A program made the position numbers and the translations under genes. A DNA stretch of 64,000 nt from Anoxybacteroides rupiense. GTDB taxonomy: Bacteria; Bacillota; Bacilli; Bacillales; Anoxybacillaceae. This document shows, in pieces, positions 51,497 through 59,674 of this stretch; the first letter of the stretch is position 1, and each line of letters begins with the position of its first letter. The DNA is taken from assembly GCF_014196195.1 (NCBI RefSeq), contig NZ_JACIDF010000001.1, forward strand, positions 62,001 to 126,000, in the 5' to 3' direction. Below the pieces are notes generated by a model, which saw only the letters and a list, made by a program, of their open reading frames with translations, did not search any database and had not been told where the DNA came from.

Positions 51497-52969
51497 CTAC
51501 CGCATAATAAACGACATGACGCTGAATAAAATGACGGCTAGGCCCGCTGCAATAAAAGAAGGAAGCAGCTTCGTGCGCGCATATTCAATCACCGGCAGAT
51601 CTAAAATGGTACAAAGCGTTACCGTGTTATCGCTAAGCGGGGAAGCAAAAGCGCCAAATGTACCGCTAGCAAATACAGCGCCAATCACTAATAAAATGTT
51701 CGTGCCCGATTCATGAGCAAGCGTAACGCCAAGCGGCATTAATAATCCCCACGTTCCCCAAGAGGAGCCGATAAAATAAGAAATCAGCGCACCTAATAAA
51801 AACAATACAGGAGCTACAAAATAGTGAGGAATCCAGCCTTTTACATGATCCGTAATATACTGCGAGAATCCCAAGTCCTCAGAAATCGCGGACACCGCCC
51901 AAATTAATGAAAGCATAATAATGACAGACATTAACTCATTTCCGCCTTTGACAAAATGAGTGAGCAAATCCGCTAGCTTAAATTTTTGAAATAAAAAGTA
52001 GGCCACAGCGATGATGACCGTTATGATTAACGATTCCAGCATGACTCCAAGGGCATCGCTGCGCAGAAAAGCATCAAAAAAGCTGTTTGCTCCTTTCCGT
52101 CCGTCCCACCAGCTAAGAAATAACGTTAATACAAGCACAAATGAAAGAGGAATCATTAAATTCCAAGGCCTGATCGGCGTTTCTTTTTCAAATGCCTTTG
52201 GACAGGTTTCTAATCCTTCCTCCCCTTGAGCCTCGTTCGGATTGGCTTCCGCCTCGCTTGCCGCTTCAACCATGACCGCCTGATTCCATTTTTTTATGTC
52301 GGCCATCGGCTCCGTTTTTTTCGAGTATTTGAAAAAGCTATAATACAGACCAACCACAATAATGGTGAATGAAAAAAAGTTAAAAGGAATGCTTTGGACA
52401 TAAATGGTGTAGGCTTTTTCATGAATCCCGGCGGTTTTCAGCGCTTTATCAATCACCGACACCATGTATCCGACAAACGCAGTCGCCAGCGGAATCAACG
52501 CTACGACAGGATTGGAGGTCACTTCAATTGTAAAACCGATTTGCTGGGACGATAAATGAAGACGTCTTTTCAGCGCTTTCATAATAGGAGCCACGGTCAC
52601 AATCCGAAAATCAGGATCGCTAAAGGTCACCATCGTCGAAACCCACGTAAGCAGGAGAGCGCTTCTCGCTGTTTTCACCTTTTTGCTCACGAGGTGAACA
52701 AAGCCTTTGATTCCTCCTGTATATTTGATCATACTAATTAAGCCAGCAAATACATAAAGGAAAATAATAATTCGGATGTTATTCGTTTGCATAAGATTAT
52801 GAACGACATAAGACAGCATCGTTTTTAAACCGCCAAGCAGCGTTGGCTCTATTAAGTAGCTGCCTAGCATCAGCGCAGCAAACAAACCGGGAATGACTTG
52901 CCGCGTCCATATTGATAGTGGAATCACAATTAAAAATGGGAGAAGAGATTTCCAAGAAGGCTCCATCAT
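51497..52969 (-). CDS. NhaC-family Na+/H+ antiporter-like transporter
   Basis: 490 residues with eleven or twelve membrane segments. Features of the NhaC group: TFSDPDFRIVTVAPIM, VTSNPVVALIPLATAFVGY, GSSWGTWGLLMPLGVTLA, and GTFGAFASPLSDNTVTLC near the C-terminus. A charged cytoplasmic loop (about 245-290) is rich in Glu. Likely exchanges Na+ or an organic substrate (malate/lactate type) for protons. The start at 52969 follows AGGAGCGG; the TTG at 52987 lies before that site. Confidence 0.85.
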   Translation of the reverse strand: MMEPSWKSLLPFLIVIPLSIWTRQVIPGLFAALMLGSYLIEPTLLGGLKTMLSYVVHNLMQTNNIRIIIFLYVFAGLISMIKYTGGIKGFVHLVSKKVKTARSALLLTWVSTMVTFSDPDFRIVTVAPIMKALKRRLHLSSQQIGFTIEVTSNPVVALIPLATAFVGYMVSVIDKALKTAGIHEKAYTIYVQSIPFNFFSFTIIVVGLYYSFFKYSKKTEPMADIKKWNQAVMVEAASEAEANPNEAQGEEGLETCPKAFEKETPIRPWNLMIPLSFVLVLTLFLSWWDGRKGANSFFDAFLRSDALGVMLESLIITVIIAVAYFLFQKFKLADLLTHFVKGGNELMSVIIMLSLIWAVSAISEDLGFSQYITDHVKGWIPHYFVAPVLFLLGALISYFIGSSWGTWGLLMPLGVTLAHESGTNILLVIGAVFASGTFGAFASPLSDNTVTLCTILDLPVIEYARTKLLPSFIAAGLAVILFSVMSFIMR

Positions 52970-53061
52970 GAACCGCTCCTTTGTCAATAAATCTTTTACT
53001 TTATATGTTAGTATGATTCGTACGGCTAAAATGTATTCTCTTCTCCATTTTGGCTATTGGT

Positions 53062-53361
53062 TTATCCGCGCAGACGAAAGTGAGCATTCATTTGTCCTTT
53101 TAACATTTTTTCTCTAACTTCCTTTGTCAACTCTTTGCGAATTTCTCGGGTCGTAACGCCCTCTTCTCGCTTATCGGCAATATCCATTAATCGTTCTACA
53201 TCATCAAATGAATATTTGCGCGCTCCCTTTGATCGATCTGGAAAAATGAGCTTTCGTTCCTCATAGTAGCGAATCTGCCGTTGCGAGAGCCCTGTTAACT
53301 CACTAACAATTCCGATCGAAATAACCTTTTTGAATTTATAAGAATCTTCTTTATGTGACAT
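53062..53361 (-). CDS. tnrA: Nitrogen regulator TnrA (MerR family)
   Basis: 99 residues. The DNA-binding domain [57 protein letters not shown] is nearly the same as B. subtilis TnrA, and the C-terminal [11 protein letters not shown] carries the glutamine-synthetase-binding helix that distinguishes TnrA from GlnR. It activates and represses nitrogen genes under nitrogen limitation and is inhibited by feedback-inhibited glutamine synthetase. Three TnrA boxes lie in its upstream region, so it is likely autoregulated. Confidence 0.95.
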   Translation of the reverse strand: MSHKEDSYKFKKVISIGIVSELTGLSQRQIRYYEERKLIFPDRSKGARKYSFDDVERLMDIADKREEGVTTREIRKELTKEVREKMLKGQMNAHFRLRG

Positions 53362-53374
53362 GGCGCCCCTCCTA

Positions 53375-53391
53375 TGATAGTTTTTCTAACA
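53375..53391. promoter_or_regulatory. TnrA box 1 (one mismatch)
   Basis: TGATA-gtttttc-TAACA differs at one position from the consensus TGTNA-N7-TNACA. Closest of three boxes to the tnrA start. Confidence 0.6.
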
Positions 53392-53428
53392 TTATTATAA
53401 AAGTTTTAAGGGAAAACTGTTACCATAT

Positions 53429-53445
53429 TGTTAAAAAAATTAACA
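53429..53445. promoter_or_regulatory. TnrA box 2 (perfect)
   Basis: TGTTA-aaaaaat-TAACA fits TGTNA-N7-TNACA exactly and is a near-perfect palindrome. Confidence 0.85.
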
Positions 53446-53460
53446 ATCATTCCGATTTTA

Positions 53461-53477
53461 TGTAAGAAAAACTAACA
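53461..53477. promoter_or_regulatory. TnrA box 3 (perfect)
   Basis: TGTAA-gaaaaac-TAACA fits the consensus exactly and lies about 75 bases before the fbpA-like start, close to where TnrA-activated promoters carry their site. Confidence 0.82.
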
Positions 53478-53537
53478 AAAAGATATGAAATCATTAGCTG
53501 AATCATATAAGATGAAAAGAAAAAGGGAGTTGATCAT

Positions 53538-53732
53538 ATGGGAGCATTCATGCGGAAAGCCCTGTCGAAACAAAAGCAGTTTTATATTTATGAACTGATG
53601 AGGAAGGGACAGTTTGTCAATCCCGATCTCCTTTCCCAATGGACCGTAAGCGATCTGCGTCATGAATATGAGAAAAATAAAAGCCGGCGGAAAAGAAACG
53701 GAGGGGATGATGTTGAATCGGCAAGCTCTTGA
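53538..53732 (+). CDS. fbpA: FbpA-family small basic protein
   Basis: 64 residues: MRKALSKQKQFYIYELMRKGQF, then LLSQWTVSDLRHEYEKNK and a basic tail SRRKRNG. This fits the Fur-regulated basic protein A family. In B. subtilis such proteins help the FsrA small RNA during iron starvation. Here the promoter region shows two or three TnrA boxes and no clear Fur box, so nitrogen control is more likely. AAAAGGGAGTTGATC precedes the ATG. The 3' end overlaps the next small ORF. Confidence 0.7.
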   Translation: MGAFMRKALSKQKQFYIYELMRKGQFVNPDLLSQWTVSDLRHEYEKNKSRRKRNGGDDVESASS

Positions 53733-53847
53733 ATTAGCTAAAAAAGTCGTAGATTTAGATATAAAACGCGACGAACTGTTTGAACAGCTTATTCTTCTTG
53801 TCGGCGATCGAGCGTACGAATTGTTGCGATTCGTACAAAACAGATGA
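53710..53847 (+). CDS. 45-residue helical protein overlapping fbpA
   Basis: Starts MLNRQALELAKKVVDLDIKR and ends YELLRFVQNR, a single amphipathic helix-rich unit. GGAGGGG lies 5 bases upstream of the ATG at 53710, inside the end of fbpA, so the two are coupled. Not recognised; second ORFs of this kind follow fbpA in some Bacillaceae. Confidence 0.6.
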   Translation: MLNRQALELAKKVVDLDIKRDELFEQLILLVGDRAYELLRFVQNR

Positions 53848-53856
53848 TCTTTCATC

Positions 53857-53891
53857 GCCCCCTGCCTCTCACTCCTTTTCGTCCAGGGGGC
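53857..53891 (+). terminator. Hairpin after the fbpA operon
   Basis: GCCCCCTG (53857-53864) pairs with CAGGGGGC (53884-53891). There is no T-run directly after it. Confidence 0.5.
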
Positions 53892-53900
53892 CCTATGTAC

Positions 53901-53925
53901 AAAAAAGGAGCATAAAATTAGCTCC
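53901..53925 (-). terminator. Terminator of the lytS-lytR operon
   Basis: GGAGC (53907-53911) pairs with GCTCC (53921-53925); minus-strand TTTTTT follows. Confidence 0.65.
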
Positions 53926-54018
53926 TCTTCTTCATCGGCATTTTTTCAATAGCCTTTTATGTCTCGTTTCCATCCCTTGATTTTCCATTTCAAATAAAGT
54001 GAACTAAACCAGCTTCCT

Positions 54019-54750
54019 CTATAATTCCAACCGTTGTCGTAATGCTTTGACATAATTCCGGCTCACCGGAATTTTATCGGCCGTTCCCTCGAGTGACAGC
54101 TGATATGCTCCATTAAACCAGGGGGTGAGCTGCGCAATTTTTTCCACATTCACCAAGTAGCTTTTATGCGGCCGGAAAAACAGATTTCCTTTTAGCTTTT
54201 GCTCCAAATCCTTTAGCGACACCTTCGTATAATACGTTTTTTGCTTCGTAACAATAAGCGTATCTTTAATTTCTCGACAGCAATACAAAATATCGTGTGG
54301 CGAAACATAAACAATCCCGTCGTCTTCCTCGACGGCCAGCTTGCGAACCGCCTCCTCAGAAGCAGCCGGCCTCTCTTTTTCAAATTTGCGAATCAAACGC
54401 CATATTGTTTCGCGAATCTGCCCTTCATCAAATGGCTTCAACAAATAATCGACCGCTTCACATCGGAACGCCTCTACCGCATAATTAGGATAGGCGGTAG
54501 CGAACACAATGCTCGGCGGCTGCTTCATGCGCTGCAGCATTTTAGCTAGACTTAATCCGGACATTTCCGCCATTTCAATATCAAGAAAAACCACATCGGG
54601 CTCTAATGTAACAATTTTCTCTAATGCGCTTTCTCCGCAATCCGCTTCACCGACAAGTTCGATCTGTTCATATACACAGAGCAGATGCTTTAGCTCTTCG
54701 CGGCTCAAAGGCTCATCATCTACGACCATAACCTGAATACGCAACCGCAT
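54019..54750 (-). CDS. lytR: LytTR-type response regulator
   Basis: 243 residues. Receiver domain (about 1-115) with phosphorylation aspartate in VVFLDIEMAEM and the KPF lysine motif in YLLKPFDEG, then a LytTR DNA-binding domain (about 140-240: IVYVSPHDILYCCREIKDTLIV, FFRPHKSYLVNVEKI). Start at 54750 behind AAAGGTGGGAT, inside the end of lytS by 35 bases. It probably regulates murein hydrolase, holin-like or metabolite-transport genes; the target is not adjacent. Confidence 0.9.
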   Translation of the reverse strand: MRLRIQVMVVDDEPLSREELKHLLCVYEQIELVGEADCGESALEKIVTLEPDVVFLDIEMAEMSGLSLAKMLQRMKQPPSIVFATAYPNYAVEAFRCEAVDYLLKPFDEGQIRETIWRLIRKFEKERPAASEEAVRKLAVEEDDGIVYVSPHDILYCCREIKDTLIVTKQKTYYTKVSLKDLEQKLKGNLFFRPHKSYLVNVEKIAQLTPWFNGAYQLSLEGTADKIPVSRNYVKALRQRLEL

Positions 54751-56497
54751 ATCCCACCTTTCTTTCTGTATATGGAACAAGCAATTGAACCGTTGTTCCC
54801 TTTCCTTTTTCAGAGGCAAGCGAAAGCTCCGCCTCCTCCCCAAGCAGCGATTTTAAACGCTCATAGACATTATACAATCCGATTCCTGCACCGGATTGGG
54901 AAGCAATCGGTGCCTTCAACAATTGCGATAATTGCTCCTCTGTCATTCCTTTTCCATTATCAGAAACGGAGATTTTCACCATACTTCCCTCTGCTTTGAC
55001 AGAAATAACAATTTCGCTTCCTTTTTTCATATGCTTCAAACCATGCCGCACCGCATTTTCGACAAGCGGCTGCAATGTCATCGTCGGCAGGGTCATTTGC
55101 TCATACCCGGCCTCGATTTCATAGCGGACGCGCAATTTATCTTGAAATCTCGCTTCTTCAATCGTCAAATACGCCTGGACATGCCTGATCTCCTCTTCCA
55201 GTGTTGACAGCATCTCCGTTGCATCCGCTAAATTTTTGCGAAAATAATACGCTAAAGACACAAGAAGCTGTCTGGCGCGATTCGGATCGATTCGAATACA
55301 TGAGACAATCGTATTCAACGCATTAAATAAAAAATGCGGGTGCACCTGTGCGTGCAGCGCTTTAATTTTCGCTTCTTTCATAAGCTGATAATATTTTTCT
55401 GCTTCGGCAATTTCAAGCTGCAGGCTTAAAAGCGAAGATAGCCCTTTTACAAATTCTACTGCAATCGATGATAGCTCCGCTTCCGAATGAAAATAAAACT
55501 TAAGTGTCCCAATGGTTTCATCTTTTCGCTTCAGCGGAGCAATAATGGCTTTATGCAGCGGACAATGCCGGTGACCGCAAATCACACGATCGCGCACAAT
55601 CATCATTTCTCCTGTTTCAATCACTCGGCGCGTCATTTCTGTTTGGATCGGCTCGTCAGCCAAGTGGTGGTCACTGCCTGCCCCCACATGGGCAAGAATA
55701 TGAGTTCGATCCGTAACGGCCACCGCTACGGACGGCACCTCCCGAATAAAAAGCTCGCATATCGCCCTAGCGGATTGCGGAGTCAAGCCGTTTCGCAAAT
55801 GATGAACGGTTGCTTCGGCCAGACGCATCGCTTTTTCAGCCTGTAAAGCCCCCGCTTTTTCTTCCTCTTGAAAAACATTGCGAATCACTAAAATAAAAAT
55901 GGCGCTGCCAAGCCCGTTCGCAATAATCATTGGAATTCCGATTTCTTCTACCAAAAGCCACGCACTCGCAAAGGGCTTGGCCACCAACAAAATAACAAGC
56001 ATTTGCAAAGACTCGGCGGCCATTCCCACCATAAGTGCCACACGCGGCGAAAGAGCGTTCGCTCTTTTTTTACGATGATGCACAATCCCAGCAATAGCAC
56101 CGGCAGCCATCGTAGAAATTCCGCAAGCTACAGCGGTAAATCCACCAAGAAACAACCGGTGAATTCCGGCAATCAGCCCGGCTCCAAGCCCTACTTTCCA
56201 GCCGCCGAGAAGACCGGCAATAACAACTCCAATAACACGCGAATTAGCAAGCGCTTCATTCTCTTTTAACGACCATGGCCATTTCATAATTTCAAATGTT
56301 TCAACCCGAACGGTCAAGCCTGTATAAGTACCAACAATGCCGAAAATTCCGAAAATGACCATAATAATAAACCGCTGCATCCCGTCTACTTCTTGATGAT
56401 AAATTAAGCGGCGAAAATATGGAAGACGCGTCAATAAAAAAGCGACCATCACAATAATTCCAAGCCTTTCAACCATGGAAAGACAAAGCTGCCACAT
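54716..56497 (-). CDS. lytS: LytS-type sensor histidine kinase
   Basis: 593 residues. 5TM-5TMR_LYT sensor (about 1-210), GAF domain (about 225-360, with the CGHRHCPLH cysteine-histidine cluster), His_kinase domain with the phospho-histidine in HAQVHPHFLFNALNTI, and HATPase (LVENAVRHGLKHM, DNGKGM, GAGIGLYNVYERL). The start at 56497 is preferred because GAGGTGAGAGCG sits before it. Forms a two-component system with the overlapping lytR. Confidence 0.92.
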   Translation of the reverse strand: MWQLCLSMVERLGIIVMVAFLLTRLPYFRRLIYHQEVDGMQRFIIMVIFGIFGIVGTYTGLTVRVETFEIMKWPWSLKENEALANSRVIGVVIAGLLGGWKVGLGAGLIAGIHRLFLGGFTAVACGISTMAAGAIAGIVHHRKKRANALSPRVALMVGMAAESLQMLVILLVAKPFASAWLLVEEIGIPMIIANGLGSAIFILVIRNVFQEEEKAGALQAEKAMRLAEATVHHLRNGLTPQSARAICELFIREVPSVAVAVTDRTHILAHVGAGSDHHLADEPIQTEMTRRVIETGEMMIVRDRVICGHRHCPLHKAIIAPLKRKDETIGTLKFYFHSEAELSSIAVEFVKGLSSLLSLQLEIAEAEKYYQLMKEAKIKALHAQVHPHFLFNALNTIVSCIRIDPNRARQLLVSLAYYFRKNLADATEMLSTLEEEIRHVQAYLTIEEARFQDKLRVRYEIEAGYEQMTLPTMTLQPLVENAVRHGLKHMKKGSEIVISVKAEGSMVKISVSDNGKGMTEEQLSQLLKAPIASQSGAGIGLYNVYERLKSLLGEEAELSLASEKGKGTTVQLLVPYTERKVGYAVAYSGYGRR

Positions 56498-56637
56498 CGC
56501 TCTCACCTCTATTTTTTATCATATCATGTTTTACACATTTCGCTAAAACTTTTGGTGTTGGTATTTACAGAAAAATCAAAAAAATATATTCATTCTACTT
56601 TCGCATCAGACAGTGCTCGAATAGCCAAAAAAGCGAT

Positions 56638-56683
56638 AAAAAAACGGGGCTAGAAAATCAGCTTCTCCCCCGCTTTCATGATT
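56638..56683 (-). terminator. Terminator after the nitronate monooxygenase gene
   Basis: ACGGGG (56644-56649) pairs with CCCCGC (56678-56683), with an inner AGAA/TTCT, and minus-strand TTTTTT. Confidence 0.7.
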
Positions 56684-56720
56684 GATTAAAAATCATCTAT
56701 GCTTTCGTAGGCAATCCATT

Positions 56721-57782
56721 TTACAGATCCAAAACCATCCTTTCCGCCCATGCTTCCTTCAGCTGCTCCCTTAATATTGAAAGCAGTTCGGCTGCCGGCA
56801 GCGCCTTAGCTAGCCGATATCCCTGTCCAGCCCATAATGCCATCGCATGCGGGTCGCCATGCTGGGCAGCAGCTTTGCGCAGCTGTTTAGTCAAATGATG
56901 CACCTGCGGATAAGCAGCTGGAGCGGTTGCATCATGTTGAAGGAAAAATCGATTCACAAGACCTCGTGCCGGCCGCCCTGTAAACGCACGGGTAACCGCT
57001 GTCGTTTGAAACTGCGGATCAGCAAGCGCTGCCTTGTGCACCGGATGTGCCCCGCTCTCTGGGCAACGCAAAAAAGCGGTTCCCAACTGTGCGGCACATG
57101 CTCCTGCCGCCAACACGGAAGCAATATCCCGTCCTGTCATGATTCCCCCTGCTGCAATCAACGGCACCTTGACAACATCGCGAACTTGCTGCAATAAAAC
57201 CAATAAGCTCGTTTGGTCGTCCGCTTCTTTGCTGTTGCGAAATACGGAACGATGCCCTCCCGCTTCCATTCCTTGCACACAAAGAGCATCCGCTCCCTCT
57301 TGTACTGCCTGGATCGCTTCATCCTTTGATGTCACGGTTACAATTATAAAGGAGCCATGAGCTTGTAATGACTCCATCACCTCGCGTGAAGGACAACCAA
57401 ATGTAAAACTGACGACCGGGACTTTTTCTTCCCTTAAAACCGCAAGCTTCTCCTCCCACTCATCATCGTCCCATTTTTCTGCTTCAAGCGTGATGCCAAA
57501 ACGTTTCGCTTCTTCCGCTAATTCTGCTTTGTAGCTGACTAATTCCTGCTCGTCTGCTTTATTTTCCCCAGGTACAAATACGTTGACGCCAAATGGAGCA
57601 GTGGTCAAGCCCCGAATCTTTTTTATTTCACTTCTCATTTCTTCCGCCGTTTTATAGCCGCCAGCTAAAAAACCGAGCCCTCCGCCATTGGACACTGCAG
57701 CGGCCAGCTGTGGAGTTGAGGCCCCGCCTGCCATTGGGGCCTGAATAATAGGAAGCTGAAGCGAGCGCAGCATTCCGTTCAT
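56721..57782 (-). CDS. Nitronate monooxygenase (2-nitropropane dioxygenase type)
   Basis: 353 residues of the FMN TIM-barrel family. Motifs: LPIIQAPMAGGASTPQLAAAVSNGGGLGFLAGGY, ALCVQGMEAGGHRS with the catalytic histidine, and PLIAAGGIMTGRDIASVLAAGACAAQLGTAFL (FMN phosphate site). Detoxifies propionate-3-nitronate-type compounds. The start at 57782 is preferred over 57788 because GGGGGAG would overlap the latter. Confidence 0.93.
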   Translation of the reverse strand: MNGMLRSLQLPIIQAPMAGGASTPQLAAAVSNGGGLGFLAGGYKTAEEMRSEIKKIRGLTTAPFGVNVFVPGENKADEQELVSYKAELAEEAKRFGITLEAEKWDDDEWEEKLAVLREEKVPVVSFTFGCPSREVMESLQAHGSFIIVTVTSKDEAIQAVQEGADALCVQGMEAGGHRSVFRNSKEADDQTSLLVLLQQVRDVVKVPLIAAGGIMTGRDIASVLAAGACAAQLGTAFLRCPESGAHPVHKAALADPQFQTTAVTRAFTGRPARGLVNRFFLQHDATAPAAYPQVHHLTKQLRKAAAQHGDPHAMALWAGQGYRLAKALPAAELLSILREQLKEAWAERMVLDL

Positions 57783-57944
57783 CGGCATCTCCCCCTTTCC
57801 GACTGTTGCGCACCCATAAAAAGCTGCATGATGTCATAGATGAATACAGGATAACTATCTGAAATCCAACAACCATTTTGGGATAAATTTTCTTTACAGT
57901 CCACCGAAATACTTTGCTTCTGTTGAAAGAACCGTATATATAAG

Positions 57945-58709
57945 CTACTTTCCGATAAAATTTGGCTTCCGTTTTTCAAGAAAGGCGCGAATCCCTTCAC
58001 GATGATCTTTTGTTTGCCGCATATGCTGCTGCCATTCTGCTTCAAGCTGCAATACCTTTAATAACTCATTTTTGCCTAAACGGGCATACAACATTTTACT
58101 GGCAATCATCGCTTGCAGCGGCTTAACCTGCCATTCGCTGATTTTTTGCTCGATTTGCTCCCCATCTTCCGCCAGCCAATCAACGATGCCAAGCTCATAG
58201 GCTTCATGTGCGCTCATTTGTTTTCCTTCCCAAATCAATTGCTTAGCCTTGATTTCACCGATCCGTTTCGCTAAAAAGAAATGACCTCCTCCATCCGGAA
58301 TCAGCCCAATCCCAATAAAATTCATGGCTAAACGCGCTTCCTTCGCAGCCATCACATAATCGCCCGCTAAAGCCAAGCTTAATCCCAACCCTGCTGCAGG
58401 TCCATGAATCGAAGCAATGACGACCTTTGGCAACGTATACAAAGTCACAATAATCTTTTGAATCGTACTCATCACCTTATGAAACGCTTCTGGATCATCT
58501 ACATTAAGCATCGTTTTAATATCGCCACCGGCAGAAAACCCTCTTCCTCTGCCGCGAATGACAAGAATGGAGGCTTCACTTTGCTCGACTTGATGCAACG
58601 CTTCTAACAGTTCATTTAGCATTTGAACATTGATCGCATTTAATGATTCGGGACGATTGAGCTCTAATAACGCCAAGTTTCCTGAAAAAGAAAGCACGAC
58701 TGTTTCCAT
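57945..58709 (-). CDS. Enoyl-CoA hydratase/isomerase family protein
   Basis: 254 residues. Oxyanion-hole motifs RGFSAGGDIKTML and IHGPAAGLGLSLALAGDYVMAA. Glutamate occupies the usual position near IPDGGGHFFLAKRIG only weakly, so it may be an isomerase or a hydratase with altered specificity (B. subtilis YhaR-like). AAGGGGGAGAAAA precedes the ATG; an upstream in-frame start at 58751 has no support. Same strand as the nitronate monooxygenase gene, 160 bases apart. Confidence 0.88.
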   Translation of the reverse strand: METVVLSFSGNLALLELNRPESLNAINVQMLNELLEALHQVEQSEASILVIRGRGRGFSAGGDIKTMLNVDDPEAFHKVMSTIQKIIVTLYTLPKVVIASIHGPAAGLGLSLALAGDYVMAAKEARLAMNFIGIGLIPDGGGHFFLAKRIGEIKAKQLIWEGKQMSAHEAYELGIVDWLAEDGEQIEQKISEWQVKPLQAMIASKMLYARLGKNELLKVLQLEAEWQQHMRQTKDHREGIRAFLEKRKPNFIGK

Positions 58710-59052
58710 TTTTCTCCCCCTTGTTTGACTCATATGGGTGCGATCATTCATAGCAAGACCGTCTTATTTTCATTTTCTGTAAAACTGCCGGCATGACAGA
58801 CGGCATGCGGAAAAAAGCTTGAACAATCCACAGCCCTTTTATTTGTATTTCCTCATAGCAAGCAAAATTCCTTTTTTATAAGCCAAAATCCACCCCCTCG
58901 CATCTAGTAAAGCCATCATTATGGTCCGTTATCCTCAAAAAAGAGCAGCGGCGTAAAGCCGACACCCCATCCTATAAACAAATAGAGTTTTGAAACGAAA
59001 ATAAAAATCTCATATAATAAAGTTAATGCACCAACGAGTAGGAGGACAGGCA
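58710..59052. other. Divergent promoter region between echA-like and marR genes
   Basis: About 340 bases; no gene. TATAATAAAG (near 59012-59021) is a likely -10 for the marR gene. Confidence 0.45.
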
Positions 59053-59538
59053 GTGGACAAAGAAGAACAGGTCTTAATGAGCTTCAAGAATTTATTAAAT
59101 AAGTTGATTTTGCTTAATAAGACTAAGATGGAAGAAAGTCTTAAGGGTTATAAGCCTTCTGAAGTACATTGCATCGAATACATTGGAAAACATGTAGATT
59201 CCAATGTAACAAAACTTGCGGAGTTCTCTTATATGACTAGAGGTGCCATAAGCAAAATGACCAAGAAGCTCATAAAAAAAGGCCTTATCGAAAGCTACCA
59301 GAAGCCGGATAACAAGAAAGAAATCTATTTTAGACTCACTGAGCAAGGGAAAATCATTTATAAAATCCATGAGGAACTGCACAAAGAATTTCGAGAGCGA
59401 GATAAAGCCGTATTTGAGCAAGTAACAGAGGAACAACTTGATATGATGATCCATTTCGCAGAGAAGTATAGCAGGCATTTGGAGGCGGAAATAAAAAAAC
59501 AGGGGATCAAAATAAATCAGAACAAATTTGATGAATAA
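59053..59538 (+). CDS. MarR-family regulator
   Basis: 161 residues. Winged helix: YKPSEVHCIEYIGKHVDSNVTKLAEFSYMTRGAISKMTKKLIKKGLIESYQKPDNKKEIYFRLTEQGK, with long dimerisation helices on both sides. The start is GTG at 59053 behind AGGAGGACAGGCA. It probably represses the downstream MFS exporter gene, whose promoter carries duplicated operator-like repeats. A terminator separates the two genes. Confidence 0.9.
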   Translation: MDKEEQVLMSFKNLLNKLILLNKTKMEESLKGYKPSEVHCIEYIGKHVDSNVTKLAEFSYMTRGAISKMTKKLIKKGLIESYQKPDNKKEIYFRLTEQGKIIYKIHEELHKEFRERDKAVFEQVTEEQLDMMIHFAEKYSRHLEAEIKKQGIKINQNKFDE

Positions 59539-59547
59539 AAATGAACC

Positions 59548-59587
59548 AAAGACAGCCCAACTCTACCTGAGGAAAGGCTGTCTTTTT
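59548..59587 (+). terminator. Terminator of the marR gene
   Basis: AAAGACAGCC (59548-59557) pairs with GGCTGTCTTT (59576-59585), followed by TTTATC. Confidence 0.8.
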
Positions 59588-59599
59588 ATCGCGATTATT

Positions 59600-59648
59600 T
59601 TGTTGACAAAGAAACAAAAAATGATATATTGTTGACAAGGAAACAAAA
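59600..59648 (+). promoter_or_regulatory. Promoter with duplicated MarR-type operator
   Basis: TTGTTGACAAAGAAACAAAA (59600-59619) and TTGTTGACAAGGAAACAAAA (59629-59648) differ by one base; each is itself an imperfect palindrome (TTGTT...AAACAA). The first contains the -35 TTGACA (59603-59608); the -10 TATATT is at 59625-59630, 16 bases on. Binding would block the promoter. Confidence 0.78.
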
Positions 59649-59674
59649 TGACAACTTTTAAGGAGAGAATCTAA

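Noticed and set aside
53538-53732. Fur box before the fbpA-like gene
   Set aside because: No adequate match to GATAATGATAATCATTATC between 53361 and 53538.
56497-56506. GTG start of lytS at 56506
   Set aside because: The GTG lies within the ribosome-binding site that serves the ATG at 56497.
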